From: Sphingomonas sp. So64.6b
GTDB taxonomy: Bacteria; Pseudomonadota; Alphaproteobacteria; Sphingomonadales; Sphingomonadaceae
Length of the DNA stretch: 64,000 bases
Assembly (NCBI RefSeq): GCF_014171475.1
Contig: NZ_CP048817.1
Coordinates: forward strand, 868,001 to 932,000
Direction: 5' to 3'
Part shown: piece by piece, positions 1-8,030 of the stretch
How positions within the stretch are numbered: position 1 is the first letter of the stretch
Layout of the letters: the number at the start of each line of letters is the position of its first letter
Translations under genes and position numbers: made by a program
The notes under the pieces: model-generated
Told to the model about the DNA's origin: nothing
Seen by the model: the letters and a program-made list of their open reading frames with translations, nothing else
The model's database searches: none

Positions 1-979
1 TCAGCTTCGCCGTACCCGCCACGACGCCCTCCGGCCGCTCAGTCGTCTCGCGCATGACCAGCACAGGCTTGCCCAGCGCCGGCGCTTCCTCCTGCACACC
101 GCCCGAGTCGGTCAGCGCGATGTCGCACAGGCCCAGCGCGCGCACGAAGTGAGGATAATCGAGGGGGTCGACCCTGGCGACATTGGCCCGGTCGCCGAGC
201 ATTTCGTCCATGACCGACACGACATTGGGGTTGGGGTGCACCGGAAACAGGATCGCGGTGTCGTCGCGGTCGGCGATGCGACCGATCGCGCGCGCGATAT
301 TGGCCATGCCGTCGCCGAAATTCTCGCGCCGGTGCGTGGTGACCAGGACGATGCGCTTGCCGGCGAAGCGTACGGCGATCTCGTCCAGTCCAGCCGCCAT
401 CAGCGGGTCGGCGGCGAGCTTTGCCTGAGTCGCGTAGAGTGCATCGATGACGGTATTGCCAGTGACATGGATCGTAGCGGGATCGATATTCTCGCGACGC
501 AGCGCTTCGGCGGAGGTTTCGGTCGGGGCGAAATGCTGATCGGCGATCGGCGCGACGATGCGGCGATTCACTTCTTCGGGCCAGGGTTGATAGATATTGC
601 CGGAGCGCAGGCCGGCTTCGACATGGGCGACGGATATCTTGCGATAATAGGCCGTCAGCGCGCCGACCATTGCAGTCGCGGTGTCGCCTTGGACGATCAC
701 CCGATCGGGTTTCTCGGCATCCATCACCTCCCCAAGCCCGGTGAGCAGGCGCGCGGTCAAGCGGTCGAGCGACTGACCCGGCTCCATGATGTCGAGATCG
801 ATATCGGGCGTGATACCGGCGATCGCCAGGACCTGGTCGAGCAGCCCGCGGTGCTGCGCGGTGACGCATGTACGGACATCGAGCCCCGGTGTCTGCTTGA
901 GCGCCGCGATGACGGGAAACAGCTTGATGGCCTCGGGGCGCGTGCCGAAGACGAGCAGGACTTTGCGTTTATCGGCCAC
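1..979 (-). CDS. wecB: UDP-N-acetylglucosamine 2-epimerase (non-hydrolysing), C-terminus cut by window edge
   Basis: Interconverts UDP-GlcNAc and UDP-ManNAc in the cytoplasm, supplying ManNAc-type sugars for surface polysaccharide. The N-terminus reads VADKRKVLLVFGTRPEAIK, the classic nucleotide-sugar epimerase start. It continues with VQGDTATAM and HVEAGLRSGN, both diagnostic of the WecB/MnaA family. About 326 codons are visible of a usual 370-390, so the C-terminus lies beyond base 1. A GTG start at 979 is chosen because an in-frame stop lies two codons upstream (983-985) and GGGA precedes it. It is the last gene of the left block, separated from the moeB-like gene by 57 bases. The family assignment is firm; which polysaccharide it serves is unknown. 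Confidence 0.93.
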   Translation of the reverse strand, partial: MADKRKVLLVFGTRPEAIKLFPVIAALKQTPGLDVRTCVTAQHRGLLDQVLAIAGITPDIDLDIMEPGQSLDRLTARLLTGLGEVMDAEKPDRVIVQGDTATAMVGALTAYYRKISVAHVEAGLRSGNIYQPWPEEVNRRIVAPIADQHFAPTETSAEALRRENIDPATIHVTGNTVIDALYATQAKLAADPLMAAGLDEIAVRFAGKRIVLVTTHRRENFGDGMANIARAIGRIADRDDTAILFPVHPNPNVVSVMDEMLGDRANVARVDPLDYPHFVRALGLCDIALTDSGGVQEEAPALGKPVLVMRETTERPEGVVAGTAKL

Positions 980-1036
980 CAACTATTCCCATTTTCATTC
1001 GCGCGGAACGAATAACGGGAGTTGTTTAAGGTCGCG

Positions 1037-1792
1037 CTAACCGGCTCCGCATCCCGAACATCCGGGATCCTTCGGCAAGATGATCGTGCGGAAGCGGAAG
1101 GCGAGGGCGTCGGCGAGCAGCAATTTTCCCGCGCTGTCATCACCGAACCCGACGATCGTGCGCATCGCTTCCAGCGCGGCGAGGCTGCCGAGCACGCCGG
1201 TCATCGCGCCGAGCACTCCCTGTTCGGCGCAACTCGCCTCGGCGCGATCGGGGTCGCTGCCGACGAAACAGCGATAACAGGGCTTGTCCGCTTCCCAGCC
1301 GCGAAACACGCCAAGCTGCCCTTCGAACTGGCCGACAGCGGCCGAGATCAGCGGGATATGAGCGGCGAACGCGGCATCCGCGACCGCGAGGCGAGTCAGG
1401 AAATTATCGCAACCATCGAGTACGACATCGGCGCCAGCGAGTAATGAGCCCGCGTTGCCGGAATTGATCCGCACCGTATGGGTTTCGACGTTGACGTTCG
1501 GGTTGAGCCGCGACACCGCAATCGCCGCGGCGGCGACCTTGGGCTGACCGATATCGTCGCTGCCGAACAATGTCTGGCGTTGAAGGTTGGACAGGTCGAC
1601 CGCGTCGTCGTCGATCACAATCAGCCGCCCGACGCCCGCCGCAGCGAGATATTGGATCGCCGGGGACCCGATTCCGCCCGCGCCGACGACCGCTACAGTG
1701 GCGCTGTGCAGCTTGAGCTGCCCCGCGCCGCCGACTTCTTTCAGCACGATATGGCGAGCGTAGCGCTCCAGTTCCGCGTCGGTCAGTGACAT
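1037..1792 (-). CDS. moeB: ThiF/MoeB/HesA-family adenylyltransferase
   Basis: An E1-like enzyme that adenylates the C-terminal glycine of a ubiquitin-fold sulfur carrier (MoaD or ThiS type), activating it for sulfur transfer in molybdopterin or thiamine synthesis. The 251 residues match the usual MoeB length without a rhodanese domain. Visible features are the dinucleotide loop GAGGIGS near residue 38, the IDDDAVDLSNLQRQ segment, the SCAEQGVLG region, and two zinc CxxC pairs (CYRC near 192 and CSGC at the C-terminus). It is the last gene of the run coaC-coaB-dut-moeB. MoeB versus ThiF cannot be settled from sequence alone because no carrier protein gene is adjacent. Confidence 0.88.
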   Translation of the reverse strand: MSLTDAELERYARHIVLKEVGGAGQLKLHSATVAVVGAGGIGSPAIQYLAAAGVGRLIVIDDDAVDLSNLQRQTLFGSDDIGQPKVAAAAIAVSRLNPNVNVETHTVRINSGNAGSLLAGADVVLDGCDNFLTRLAVADAAFAAHIPLISAAVGQFEGQLGVFRGWEADKPCYRCFVGSDPDRAEASCAEQGVLGAMTGVLGSLAALEAMRTIVGFGDDSAGKLLLADALAFRFRTIILPKDPGCSGCGAG

Positions 1793-1817
1793 CGCTTCAG
1801 AACCAAAACCGTAAGGG

Positions 1818-2225
1818 TCATTTTTCCCAGTTATAGCTCATGCTGGTGCGGTACCAGGTGTCTGTGGCGGGCGATCCCTTGATATTATCGCGCGCCATAC
1901 TGAGCACGAGGCCCGCGCTATATTGTTCAACAGTCGGGCAATCGATCGCCTGGGGGACGATGCGCTTCACCGTGCCACCCGGCACGACCAGCACGGCCAG
2001 GGAAATGTCGATCCGCTTTTGTCCGTCGATGCGTTTCGGCGGCACGCAGCGGCCAGCCTTGACCTCGTCGGCCACGAAGGTCGTCAGCCCGGCGGCATAA
2101 TCGGGCTGTTTGGTGAAAGATAAAGGCGCGAGTGCCGACCAGTCCTTTGGCGGGCCGAGGTCGGGCACGGTCAGGACCGGGGCCGCCGCCTGCAAGGCAA
2201 GCGCGACGATCAGTGAAATCATCAT
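1818..2225 (-). CDS. Small secreted protein of unknown function
   Basis: A 135-residue protein I do not recognise. It begins with a short hydrophobic signal-like segment ([16 protein letters not shown]), suggesting export to the periplasm. The mature part has two cysteines (RCVPP and IDCPTVEQ) that could form a disulfide. Its start overlaps the stop of dut by four bases (ATGA), so it is probably translationally coupled to dut. The final residues SYNWEK lie 25 bases before moeB. The arrangement of a conserved secretory start, coupled start and clean fit between two genes supports a real gene. No enzymatic motif is visible. Confidence 0.72.
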   Translation of the reverse strand: MMISLIVALALQAAAPVLTVPDLGPPKDWSALAPLSFTKQPDYAAGLTTFVADEVKAGRCVPPKRIDGQKRIDISLAVLVVPGGTVKRIVPQAIDCPTVEQYSAGLVLSMARDNIKGSPATDTWYRTSMSYNWEK

Positions 2226-2668
2226 CGTCCTGTCGATCCAAAGCCCCCGCTACCGCGCACAGTATCGTCAAGCTCGGCCAACTCGTCCAGAACTGCGCGT
2301 TGGACCGGGGCCGGAACGAGTTGGGCGATCCGGTCGCCGCGCGCGATGACGAAGGGCTCCGCACCGAGATTGGCAAGGATCACCTTCACTTCGCCACGAT
2401 AATCGCTGTCGATCGTACCGGGCGTGTTGAGACAAGTGACGCCATGTTTAAGCGCAAGGCCGGAACGTGGCCGGACCTGCACCTCATAGCCCGCAGGGAT
2501 GGCGATGGCGAAGCCGGTGGCGACGGCGGCGCGGCCGCCCGGCGCAAGGGTCAGATCTTCGGCGGAAACGATGTCCATGCCCGCAGCGCCGTTGGTCGCG
2601 TAAGCGGGCAGAGGGAGGTCTATGCCGTTAGGCAGGCGCTTCAGCGCGATGGTGATCGGAGTCGTCAT
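2222..2668 (-). CDS. dut: Deoxyuridine 5'-triphosphate nucleotidohydrolase (dUTPase)
   Basis: Hydrolyses dUTP to dUMP and PPi, keeping uracil out of DNA and supplying dUMP for dTMP synthesis; trimeric cytoplasmic enzyme. All five dUTPase motifs are present in order: AAGMDI (1), RSGLALKHG (2), the motif-3 block ending TIDSDYRGE with its catalytic Asp, RIAQLV (4), and the C-terminal [10 protein letters not shown]-loop-like motif (5). The ATG at 2668 is chosen over an upstream ATG at 2686 because GAAGG lies about five bases before it; the protein is then 148 residues, normal for bacteria. It sits downstream of the coaC/coaB pair, as is common for dut. Confidence 0.96.
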   Translation of the reverse strand: MTTPITIALKRLPNGIDLPLPAYATNGAAGMDIVSAEDLTLAPGGRAAVATGFAIAIPAGYEVQVRPRSGLALKHGVTCLNTPGTIDSDYRGEVKVILANLGAEPFVIARGDRIAQLVPAPVQRAVLDELAELDDTVRGSGGFGSTGR

Positions 2669-2769
2669 GCGCCCTTCAATAACCATCGCTGATGGCTTGT
2701 CGAAGAGGTGTTCTGCTTTTGCTAGGTAAAGGATGGCTGACAGGATGGTGAAACTCCGGCAACCGCAGA

Positions 2770-3093
2770 TTACAATCTGAAATCACGCAAACCTTTCTCG
2801 TAGGCGGCTTCGGCTTCGGCAAATTCTGTTTTCCGCCGTCGAAGATTGCGCCGGCGCCATTCGGTCATCGCTGCGATGAACAACGCCGCGCATGCCGACA
2901 TCAACGCGAGTCGTCGTTGACCGCCCATCGCGGCAAAAACGCACCCCCAGCCGGTGGCCATGGCGCTCAACCAACCGAGCGCCGTGTGAAACCTAGCAAC
3001 GCGCCACTCCAGTGGAGCTTCAGGGCGTCCGCTGCGTGCGTTGCAGCTGAAGCCCTTCGTGTCATCGAACATATGCAGGAGTCGCGGGAGCAT
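2770..3093 (-). CDS. Hypothetical small membrane protein
   Basis: A 107-residue protein of unknown function. Two hydrophobic stretches (about residues 37-55 and 60-76) are followed by a highly basic stretch ([12 protein letters not shown]) and an acidic/alanine-rich tail, so it may be a small inner-membrane protein with a cytoplasmic tail. It lies eight bases downstream of coaB and 101 bases upstream of dut on the same strand. The start is uncertain: a second ATG at codon 8 is also possible. Composition and the conserved operon position make a real gene likely, but there is no recognised domain. Confidence 0.5.
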   Translation of the reverse strand: MLPRLLHMFDDTKGFSCNARSGRPEAPLEWRVARFHTALGWLSAMATGWGCVFAAMGGQRRLALMSACAALFIAAMTEWRRRNLRRRKTEFAEAEAAYEKGLRDFRL

Positions 3094-3101
3094 GATGGAT
3101 C

Positions 3102-3746
3102 CTAACCGATGGTAGCCACGAGCACATCGGCAATTCGATTCGCCAACCGGGCCGCTACATCCTTCTTGGGCAACTTATCCCAGCTTTCGACCCCCGTTTC
3201 GGTGACGATATGCACGGTGTTCGACTCGCCACCCATCACATCGCCCGACACGTCGTTGGCGACGATCCAATCAACCTGCTTGCGCAGTCGCTTGGCGGTG
3301 GCGTGTTCGATCACCTTTTCCGTTTCGGCGGCGAAGCCGATCAGCAATGCGGGGCGGCGCGGGCTCTTCGCCAGCCCCGCCAGGATGTCCGGATTTTCGA
3401 CCAGATGAAGGACGGGCGGGGATCCGTCCTTCTTGATCTTCTGTCCTGCGCTCTCGACGCGCCAGTCGGCGACGGCGGCGACCATCACCGCGGCATCGGC
3501 GGGTAAAGCTCTATCCACTGCGTCCGACATCTGCAGCGCGGTTTCGACATCGACACGATCCACTCCTGCGGGCGTATCGAGCGTCACTGGTCCGGCGATC
3601 AACGTCACGCGCGCGCCCAGTTTCGCCAGCGCACCGGCAATGGCGAAGCCCTGCCGCCCGGACGAGCGATTGGCGAGATAACGGACCGGGTCGATCGGCT
3701 CATGCGTCGGTCCCGCGGTGACGAGGATATGCTTGCCGGTCAGCAT
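3102..3746 (-). CDS. coaB: Phosphopantothenate-cysteine ligase (CoaB half of a split CoaBC)
   Basis: Joins 4'-phosphopantothenate and cysteine in CoA synthesis (CTP-dependent in most bacteria). The 214 residues start at the usual CoaB boundary with GKHILVTAGPTHEPIDPVRY, followed by the nucleotide-binding NRSSGRQGFAIA. Later come KIKK and the AETE segment typical of the CTP-site region. In most bacteria this domain is fused behind CoaC. Here the ATG follows the CoaC stop codon with no intervening base and is in the same reading frame. It may be expressed by termination-reinitiation. Confidence 0.93.
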   Translation of the reverse strand: MLTGKHILVTAGPTHEPIDPVRYLANRSSGRQGFAIAGALAKLGARVTLIAGPVTLDTPAGVDRVDVETALQMSDAVDRALPADAAVMVAAVADWRVESAGQKIKKDGSPPVLHLVENPDILAGLAKSPRRPALLIGFAAETEKVIEHATAKRLRKQVDWIVANDVSGDVMGGESNTVHIVTETGVESWDKLPKKDVAARLANRIADVLVATIG

Positions 3747-4280
3747 TCAAGCGGAAAGATGATGCTGGATCGCGGCGAGGATCGCTTCGGGCTCGGGCAG
3801 GCGACCGGGGCCATATTCGCCGCATGCCATCGCGCCTTCGTCAGGTTCGAGCACCGTCACGCCATCACCGCGCAGCGTGGCGATGTTGCGGCGCGTCGCG
3901 GCATGGCCCCACATACGCACGTTCATCGCCGGCGCGGCGAGCACCGGCTTGTCGGTGGCGAGCAACAGGGTCGTCGCCAGATCGTCGGCGATGCCGGCCG
4001 CCATCTTCGCCATCAGATCGGCGGTGGCGGGGGTGATGACGACCAGGTCGGCCTCGCGGCTGAGCTGAATATGGCCCATTTCAGCTTCGTCCTTGAGATC
4101 CCACAATGTCGTATAGACCTGATTTTCCGACAGGGCGGCGAGAGTCATCGGCGTGACGAAATGCTGTCCACCGGCGGTCAGCACGCATTTCACCTCGATC
4201 CCCGCCTTGCGGCACAGGCGGATCAGCTCGCATGCCTTATAGGCCGCGATGCCGCCGCCGACGATGAGCAGAATCTTCAT
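3747..4280 (-). CDS. coaC: Phosphopantothenoylcysteine decarboxylase (CoaC half of a split CoaBC)
   Basis: FMN-dependent decarboxylase that converts 4'-phospho-N-pantothenoylcysteine to 4'-phosphopantetheine, the step after CoaB. It shows the HFCD flavoprotein pattern: GGGIAAYKACELIR at the N-terminus, the VITPATADLMAKMAAGIADD block, PAMN (APAMNVRMW) and the ACGEYGPGRL loop, whose Cys is the catalytic one. The 177-residue protein ends with TGA at 3749-3747, exactly where fused CoaBC proteins continue into CoaB. A readthrough product would be a normal-length fusion of about 392 residues. Four bases separate it from the upstream membrane protein gene. Confidence 0.93.
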   Translation of the reverse strand: MKILLIVGGGIAAYKACELIRLCRKAGIEVKCVLTAGGQHFVTPMTLAALSENQVYTTLWDLKDEAEMGHIQLSREADLVVITPATADLMAKMAAGIADDLATTLLLATDKPVLAAPAMNVRMWGHAATRRNIATLRGDGVTVLEPDEGAMACGEYGPGRLPEPEAILAAIQHHLSA

Positions 4281-4284
4281 CGGG

Positions 4285-5409
4285 TCAGCCCCCTCTTGTC
4301 AGTCTGGTCACCGTGATCTTGCGCCGCTCGGTCGCCGCGCTGATCAGGTCGCGCACGCCATCGGGCGCGAAAGCGAGTCCGACCAGGATCGTGGGCGCGA
4401 TCATCAATCCCCAATAGAAGGTATCGACCCGTCCGAACAGGCCAAGCAACGCAGCATAGCTGGCGAAGATCGCCAGCGCGCGTAGCGCCAGCGCGTCGTT
4501 CCAGGCCGCCCATCCGAACAGAGCCAGCCCGATGAGCAGCGCGGCGATCCAGGCCGGCGCGAGGTTGAGTGCGGTCGAGAGCGTCATCGTCTTCACGAAG
4601 AAGCCGAATCCAAGCATGCCGGCCCAGCCCGGCGAGCCCGGATCGAGTGGCCGGACGACTTGCGCAACGGCATGAGCATGAAGAACGACGACGACCGCCA
4701 GCACGCCGACCGGCACGCACCAGCCCAAAGCTTCGCGGCGATGCCCCTCGGCAAAGGCGAGAACCGCCATGATCCCCACATACAGCGCCGCCGTTTCGCG
4801 GATCAGCATCGCGATCAGGCCAAAGGCTGCTGCCTCGATCCAGCGATCGGGCCGGCGCAACGCCAGCGACAGCGCGATCAGCAGGCCCGCCCAAACCTCA
4901 TGAAAATTGGCCAGTTCGGGCTGAACGAACACGACCATCCCCGCGGCGAGCAGGATCAGCGCGATGGCGAAGGGCGGCGCGCGCGCAAAGGCCGGGCGCA
5001 GCCGGATGAACCAGGCGAGCATCACCGCCGCTGCAAGCAGATAAAGCAACACGACGGTTACCCCGTCGGGAAGGGCTGCCTGCACCATCGCCAGGGTCGG
5101 CAGGCGGAATGTGACGAAGGGCTTGAGCGGATAATTGCCGGTGCGGAGCGCATAGGCGGTGACGGTATAATAATTGCCGCCCGCGCGGACGCCTGAGACG
5201 ATCGATTCGTAAAGCACGACATCGGCCTGATCATCGGCTCGCTGCGCCGGGTCGTGGCTGACCGGTGGCGGCCCCGGAGAGGCAAGGGCGGTCAGCGTCG
5301 CGGCAAGGAGCAGGGCAAGCACAGCGAGGCCGAAACGGGCCATGGGTGCTCTGAGACCGGCGAAGCGGCTTGGCATGGTCAGCCAGAGTGGGGTGAGGGG
5401 ACGGGGCAT
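4285..5409 (-). CDS. Polytopic membrane protein, possibly glycosyltransferase-like
   Basis: A 374-residue inner-membrane protein with roughly nine hydrophobic helices (clear ones near residues 26-43, 118-138, 147-165, 170-186, 200-220, 233-250, 285-303, 310-325 and 330-350). Early residues include an acidic DDQADVVLYES stretch in the first external loop, as in some dolichyl-phosphate-sugar-dependent glycosyltransferases, but no DxD or other firm family motif is visible. The start is ambiguous; in-frame ATGs exist at 5409, 5376 and 5343. It ends four bases before coaC and so may be cotranscribed with it. Function unknown. Confidence 0.7.
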   Translation of the reverse strand: MPRPLTPLWLTMPSRFAGLRAPMARFGLAVLALLLAATLTALASPGPPPVSHDPAQRADDQADVVLYESIVSGVRAGGNYYTVTAYALRTGNYPLKPFVTFRLPTLAMVQAALPDGVTVVLLYLLAAAVMLAWFIRLRPAFARAPPFAIALILLAAGMVVFVQPELANFHEVWAGLLIALSLALRRPDRWIEAAAFGLIAMLIRETAALYVGIMAVLAFAEGHRREALGWCVPVGVLAVVVVLHAHAVAQVVRPLDPGSPGWAGMLGFGFFVKTMTLSTALNLAPAWIAALLIGLALFGWAAWNDALALRALAIFASYAALLGLFGRVDTFYWGLMIAPTILVGLAFAPDGVRDLISAATERRKITVTRLTRGG

Positions 5410-5434
5410 TTCTTCAGCCCCTCCCTTTTAAGAG

Positions 5435-5609
5435 TTCGGCAGCAGCCCTGCCCCCCGGGCAGGGCCAAGGGCTGCCGAACCGGGTTGGGATGGGTGCGCG
5501 CGTCTGCGCGCCTAAAAAGACTCGTTGCGTCAGGCGTAAAGCCCAAAGGGGGGCATCGAGCCCCGCTTTGGGCTGACCCACCCCTAGCCCCTCCCTCAAG
5601 AGGGAGGGG
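5435..5609. repeat. Three stacked palindromes in the ubiB / membrane-protein intergenic region
   Basis: The gap between 5410 and 5631 holds three consecutive hairpin-forming sequences: 5435-5479 (arms TTCGGCAGC / GCTGCCGAA with an inner CCCTGCCC / GGGCAGGG), 5540-5574 (arms AGCCCAAAG / CTTTGGGCT) and 5588-5609 (arms CCCCTCCCT / AGGGAGGGG, loop CAAG). No coding potential is convincing here. They could act as terminators or as REP-type interspersed elements downstream of ubiB. No T-run follows, which argues against simple intrinsic terminators. Confidence 0.7.
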
Positions 5610-5631
5610 ATGAAAAAGAAGCGCGCTTGCG

Positions 5632-7167
5632 TCACCCCAACACCAGCCATACCACCGCCGCGCTCGCCAGTGCGCTGACCACCGCGACAGCGACATAACG
5701 CCATCCGCCACCGATCCGCACCACCTCGATCTCACGCAACGGTGGCGCCGGTGGGGCGCCGCCCGGCGCCGGATAACGTCGCTCGATATTGCGGATCAGG
5801 TCAGGCAGCCGTGCCAGCGTGCGCAGGTCGGTGATGAGGCGGTCGGCGATCGCCGCTTCGGGGCCGAGCTCGGTCCTGATCCATTCACGCACGAACGGCG
5901 CGGCCGATTCCCACAGGTTGATATCGGGGTCGAGGCTGGTCGCAACACCCTCGACCATCACCATGGTCTTTTGCAGCAGCAGCAGATGCGGCTGGGTCTG
6001 CATGTCGAAGTCGCGTGTGATGTTGAACAAGCCGTCGAGCATCATGCCGATCGACATGTCCTTGACCGCCAGCCCGCGCATCGGCTCGCCCACCGCGCGG
6101 AGTGCCGTGGCGAACTCCGCGACATTGTGATGCGCGGGGACATAACCCGCCTCGAAATGGATTTCCGCCACGCGTTTGTAATTGCCGGTGATCAGGCCGT
6201 AGAGAATCTCCGCCAGCCACACCCGCGCGCGCCGGTCGATCCGGCCCATGATGCCGAAATCGATCGCCGCGATCTTGCCGTCGGGCAGCGCGAACAAATT
6301 TCCCTGATGCATGTCAGCATGAAAAAAGCCCTCCGCGATTGCCTGGCGCAGAAAGGCATGGACGAGCGTATCGGCGAGCTTCTTTCGATCATAGCCCGCC
6401 GCAATTAGCGCATCGCGATTGGACAGCTTGATGCCGTCGACCCATGCGAGCGTCAGCACCTTGGTTGTAGTGCGCTGCCAGTCGATCGTTGGGATGAAGA
6501 AGTCCGGCTCGGCGGTCATCGCCTCGGCCAGTTCGGACGCTGAAGCGGCCTCACGTCGCAGATCGAGTTCACGCAGCGTCCAGCGCTTGAACGTTTCGAT
6601 CACGAGGCGCGGGCGTAGTCGTGACAATTCGCCACCCATCGCCTCGATCTGCGCCGCCGCCCATTGATAGGTATCGATTGCGTGCGCGAATTCCTCCTCG
6701 ACGCCGGGCCGCAGCACCTTGACCGCGACCTGGCGGCCATCGGTGGTAACCGCACGGTGAACCTGGGCGATCGACGCGGCGCCGACCGGGACCGGATCGA
6801 TCGACTGGAACAGTTCGGCCGGGTCACGACCGAATGCACGAGTCATCGCGGCGTGGATCGTCTCGTACGGGACCGGCGGCAGCGCATCCTGCAGGCGGAG
6901 CAGGTCATGCGCCGCGACATCCCCGACGATATCGGGCCGGGTCGCCAGCGTCTGCCCCAGCTTGATCGCGGCAGGACCGATCGCCTGCAGCGCATCGGCA
7001 TAGGCCGGCACCTTAGGTACGCGCGCGCCAATCCGTAAGGCGCGCACTGCGCGACGAAGAGACGCCGGCGTGTTGGGGTCGCGCTCGATGCCGCGTAGCG
7101 CCCCGTGACGTGCCAGGATGCGGCCCCATTTGAAGAGGCGCCAGAGATGAACTGCTGGAGCGGTCAC
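5632..7167 (-). CDS. ubiB: Ubiquinone biosynthesis atypical kinase UbiB (ABC1/ADCK family)
   Basis: Membrane-anchored atypical kinase/ATPase needed for ubiquinone biosynthesis. The 511 residues contain the family signature KLGQ (AAIKLGQTLATRPD near residue 70), the alanine-rich loop segment VGAASIAQVH, VAVKVLRPG, HADMHQGN and DFGIMG. The C-terminus carries a hydrophobic helix (VAVAVVSALASAAVVWLVLG), the usual UbiB anchor. It starts six bases downstream of ubiE on the same strand, the standard ubiE-ubiB arrangement in alphaproteobacteria. Confidence 0.96.
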   Translation of the reverse strand: MTAPAVHLWRLFKWGRILARHGALRGIERDPNTPASLRRAVRALRIGARVPKVPAYADALQAIGPAAIKLGQTLATRPDIVGDVAAHDLLRLQDALPPVPYETIHAAMTRAFGRDPAELFQSIDPVPVGAASIAQVHRAVTTDGRQVAVKVLRPGVEEEFAHAIDTYQWAAAQIEAMGGELSRLRPRLVIETFKRWTLRELDLRREAASASELAEAMTAEPDFFIPTIDWQRTTTKVLTLAWVDGIKLSNRDALIAAGYDRKKLADTLVHAFLRQAIAEGFFHADMHQGNLFALPDGKIAAIDFGIMGRIDRRARVWLAEILYGLITGNYKRVAEIHFEAGYVPAHHNVAEFATALRAVGEPMRGLAVKDMSIGMMLDGLFNITRDFDMQTQPHLLLLQKTMVMVEGVATSLDPDINLWESAAPFVREWIRTELGPEAAIADRLITDLRTLARLPDLIRNIERRYPAPGGAPPAPPLREIEVVRIGGGWRYVAVAVVSALASAAVVWLVLG

Positions 7168-7172
7168 GCCCG

Positions 7173-7904
7173 TTAGATCTTCCAGCCGCTATGGATCGCG
7201 ACCAGCCCGCCGAGCATCGGCTCGACCTGGGTCTGCACGAAGCCGGCCTCGGCGATCATGCCCTTGAATTTCTCCATGTCGGGGAAGCGGCGGATCGATT
7301 CGATCAGATAACGATAGCTGTCCTCGTCCTGTGCCAGCAGCTTGCCGACCTTGGGTACGATCTTGTGTGAATAGGTGTCATAGATTTCGCCGAAGCCGGG
7401 CCACAGCGTCGTCGAGAATTCGAGGCAATAGAAACGGCCGCCGCGGCGCAGCACCCGGTGCGCCTCGCGCAGCGCCTTGGGAATATCGGTCACGTTGCGG
7501 ATGCCGAAGGCGATCGTATAGGCATCGAAGAAGCGGTCGGGAAAGGTCAGTACCTCGGCATTGGCCTCAGTCCAGACCAGCCCGTCTATGCCGCGCTTGG
7601 CGGCGCGCTCCATGCCGACCTCGAGCATTGCGGGATTGATATCGGCGACCGTTACCGCCGCGTCGCTTGCCGCAAGCCGAAAGGCGATGTCGCCCGTGCC
7701 GCCCGCCATGTCGAGAATCTGTTCGCCCTCGCGCGGTTTTACCCGGCGCACGAAACGGTCCTTCCACAAGCGGTGCATGCCACCAGACATCGCATCGTTC
7801 ATTAGGTCGTATTTCGACGCGACGCTGGTGAACACACCGCCAACGCGGGCGGTCTTTTCGGAAGCGGCAATGTCTTCATAGCCAAAAGAGACGGTGTCGG
7901 TCAT
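7173..7904 (-). CDS. ubiE: Demethylmenaquinone/2-methoxy-6-polyprenyl-1,4-benzoquinol methylase
   Basis: SAM-dependent C-methyltransferase of ubiquinone (and menaquinone) synthesis. The 243-residue protein starts MTDTVSFGYEDIA. It has the family block VASKYDLMNDAMSGGMHRLWK, the SAM-binding loop DMAGGTGDIAF, and the C-terminal FGIRNVTD and YLIESIRRFP motifs. The ATG at 7904 is chosen because homologues start here; a longer open frame to 8135 would run into the repeat and mutM. It is followed immediately by ubiB. Confidence 0.96.
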   Translation of the reverse strand: MTDTVSFGYEDIAASEKTARVGGVFTSVASKYDLMNDAMSGGMHRLWKDRFVRRVKPREGEQILDMAGGTGDIAFRLAASDAAVTVADINPAMLEVGMERAAKRGIDGLVWTEANAEVLTFPDRFFDAYTIAFGIRNVTDIPKALREAHRVLRRGGRFYCLEFSTTLWPGFGEIYDTYSHKIVPKVGKLLAQDEDSYRYLIESIRRFPDMEKFKGMIAEAGFVQTQVEPMLGGLVAIHSGWKI

Positions 7905-7959
7905 GGGGGCCGCTCTAGCTAAGCATCGGCTCAAGCGCAAAGCCGCGTTGACCCTTATT

Positions 7960-8021
7960 GTCATTCCCGCGAAAGCGGCAATCCCGCTGCCCTGGCGTTC
8001 GATGGCCCGTGCGGGGATGAC
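7960..8021. repeat. Interspersed palindromic element abutting mutM
   Basis: Imperfect inverted repeat with outer arms GTCATTCCCGC (7960-7970) and GCGGGGATGAC (8011-8021), containing an internal CGCGAAAGCGG hairpin. Such GTCATTCCCGCGAAAGCGG-type elements are common repeats in sphingomonads. Its right edge ends one base before the GGAG ribosome-binding site of mutM, so it fills the whole ubiE/mutM divergent gap and may influence either transcript. Confidence 0.6.
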
Positions 8022-8030
8022 GGAGACCGG

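Noticed and set aside
39..869. 276-codon minus-strand ORF
   Set aside because: Arg-rich shadow of the wecB gene, which lies in another frame on the same strand and runs off the window edge.
149..1015. 288-codon plus-strand ORF
   Set aside because: Antisense shadow of wecB; no recognisable domain.
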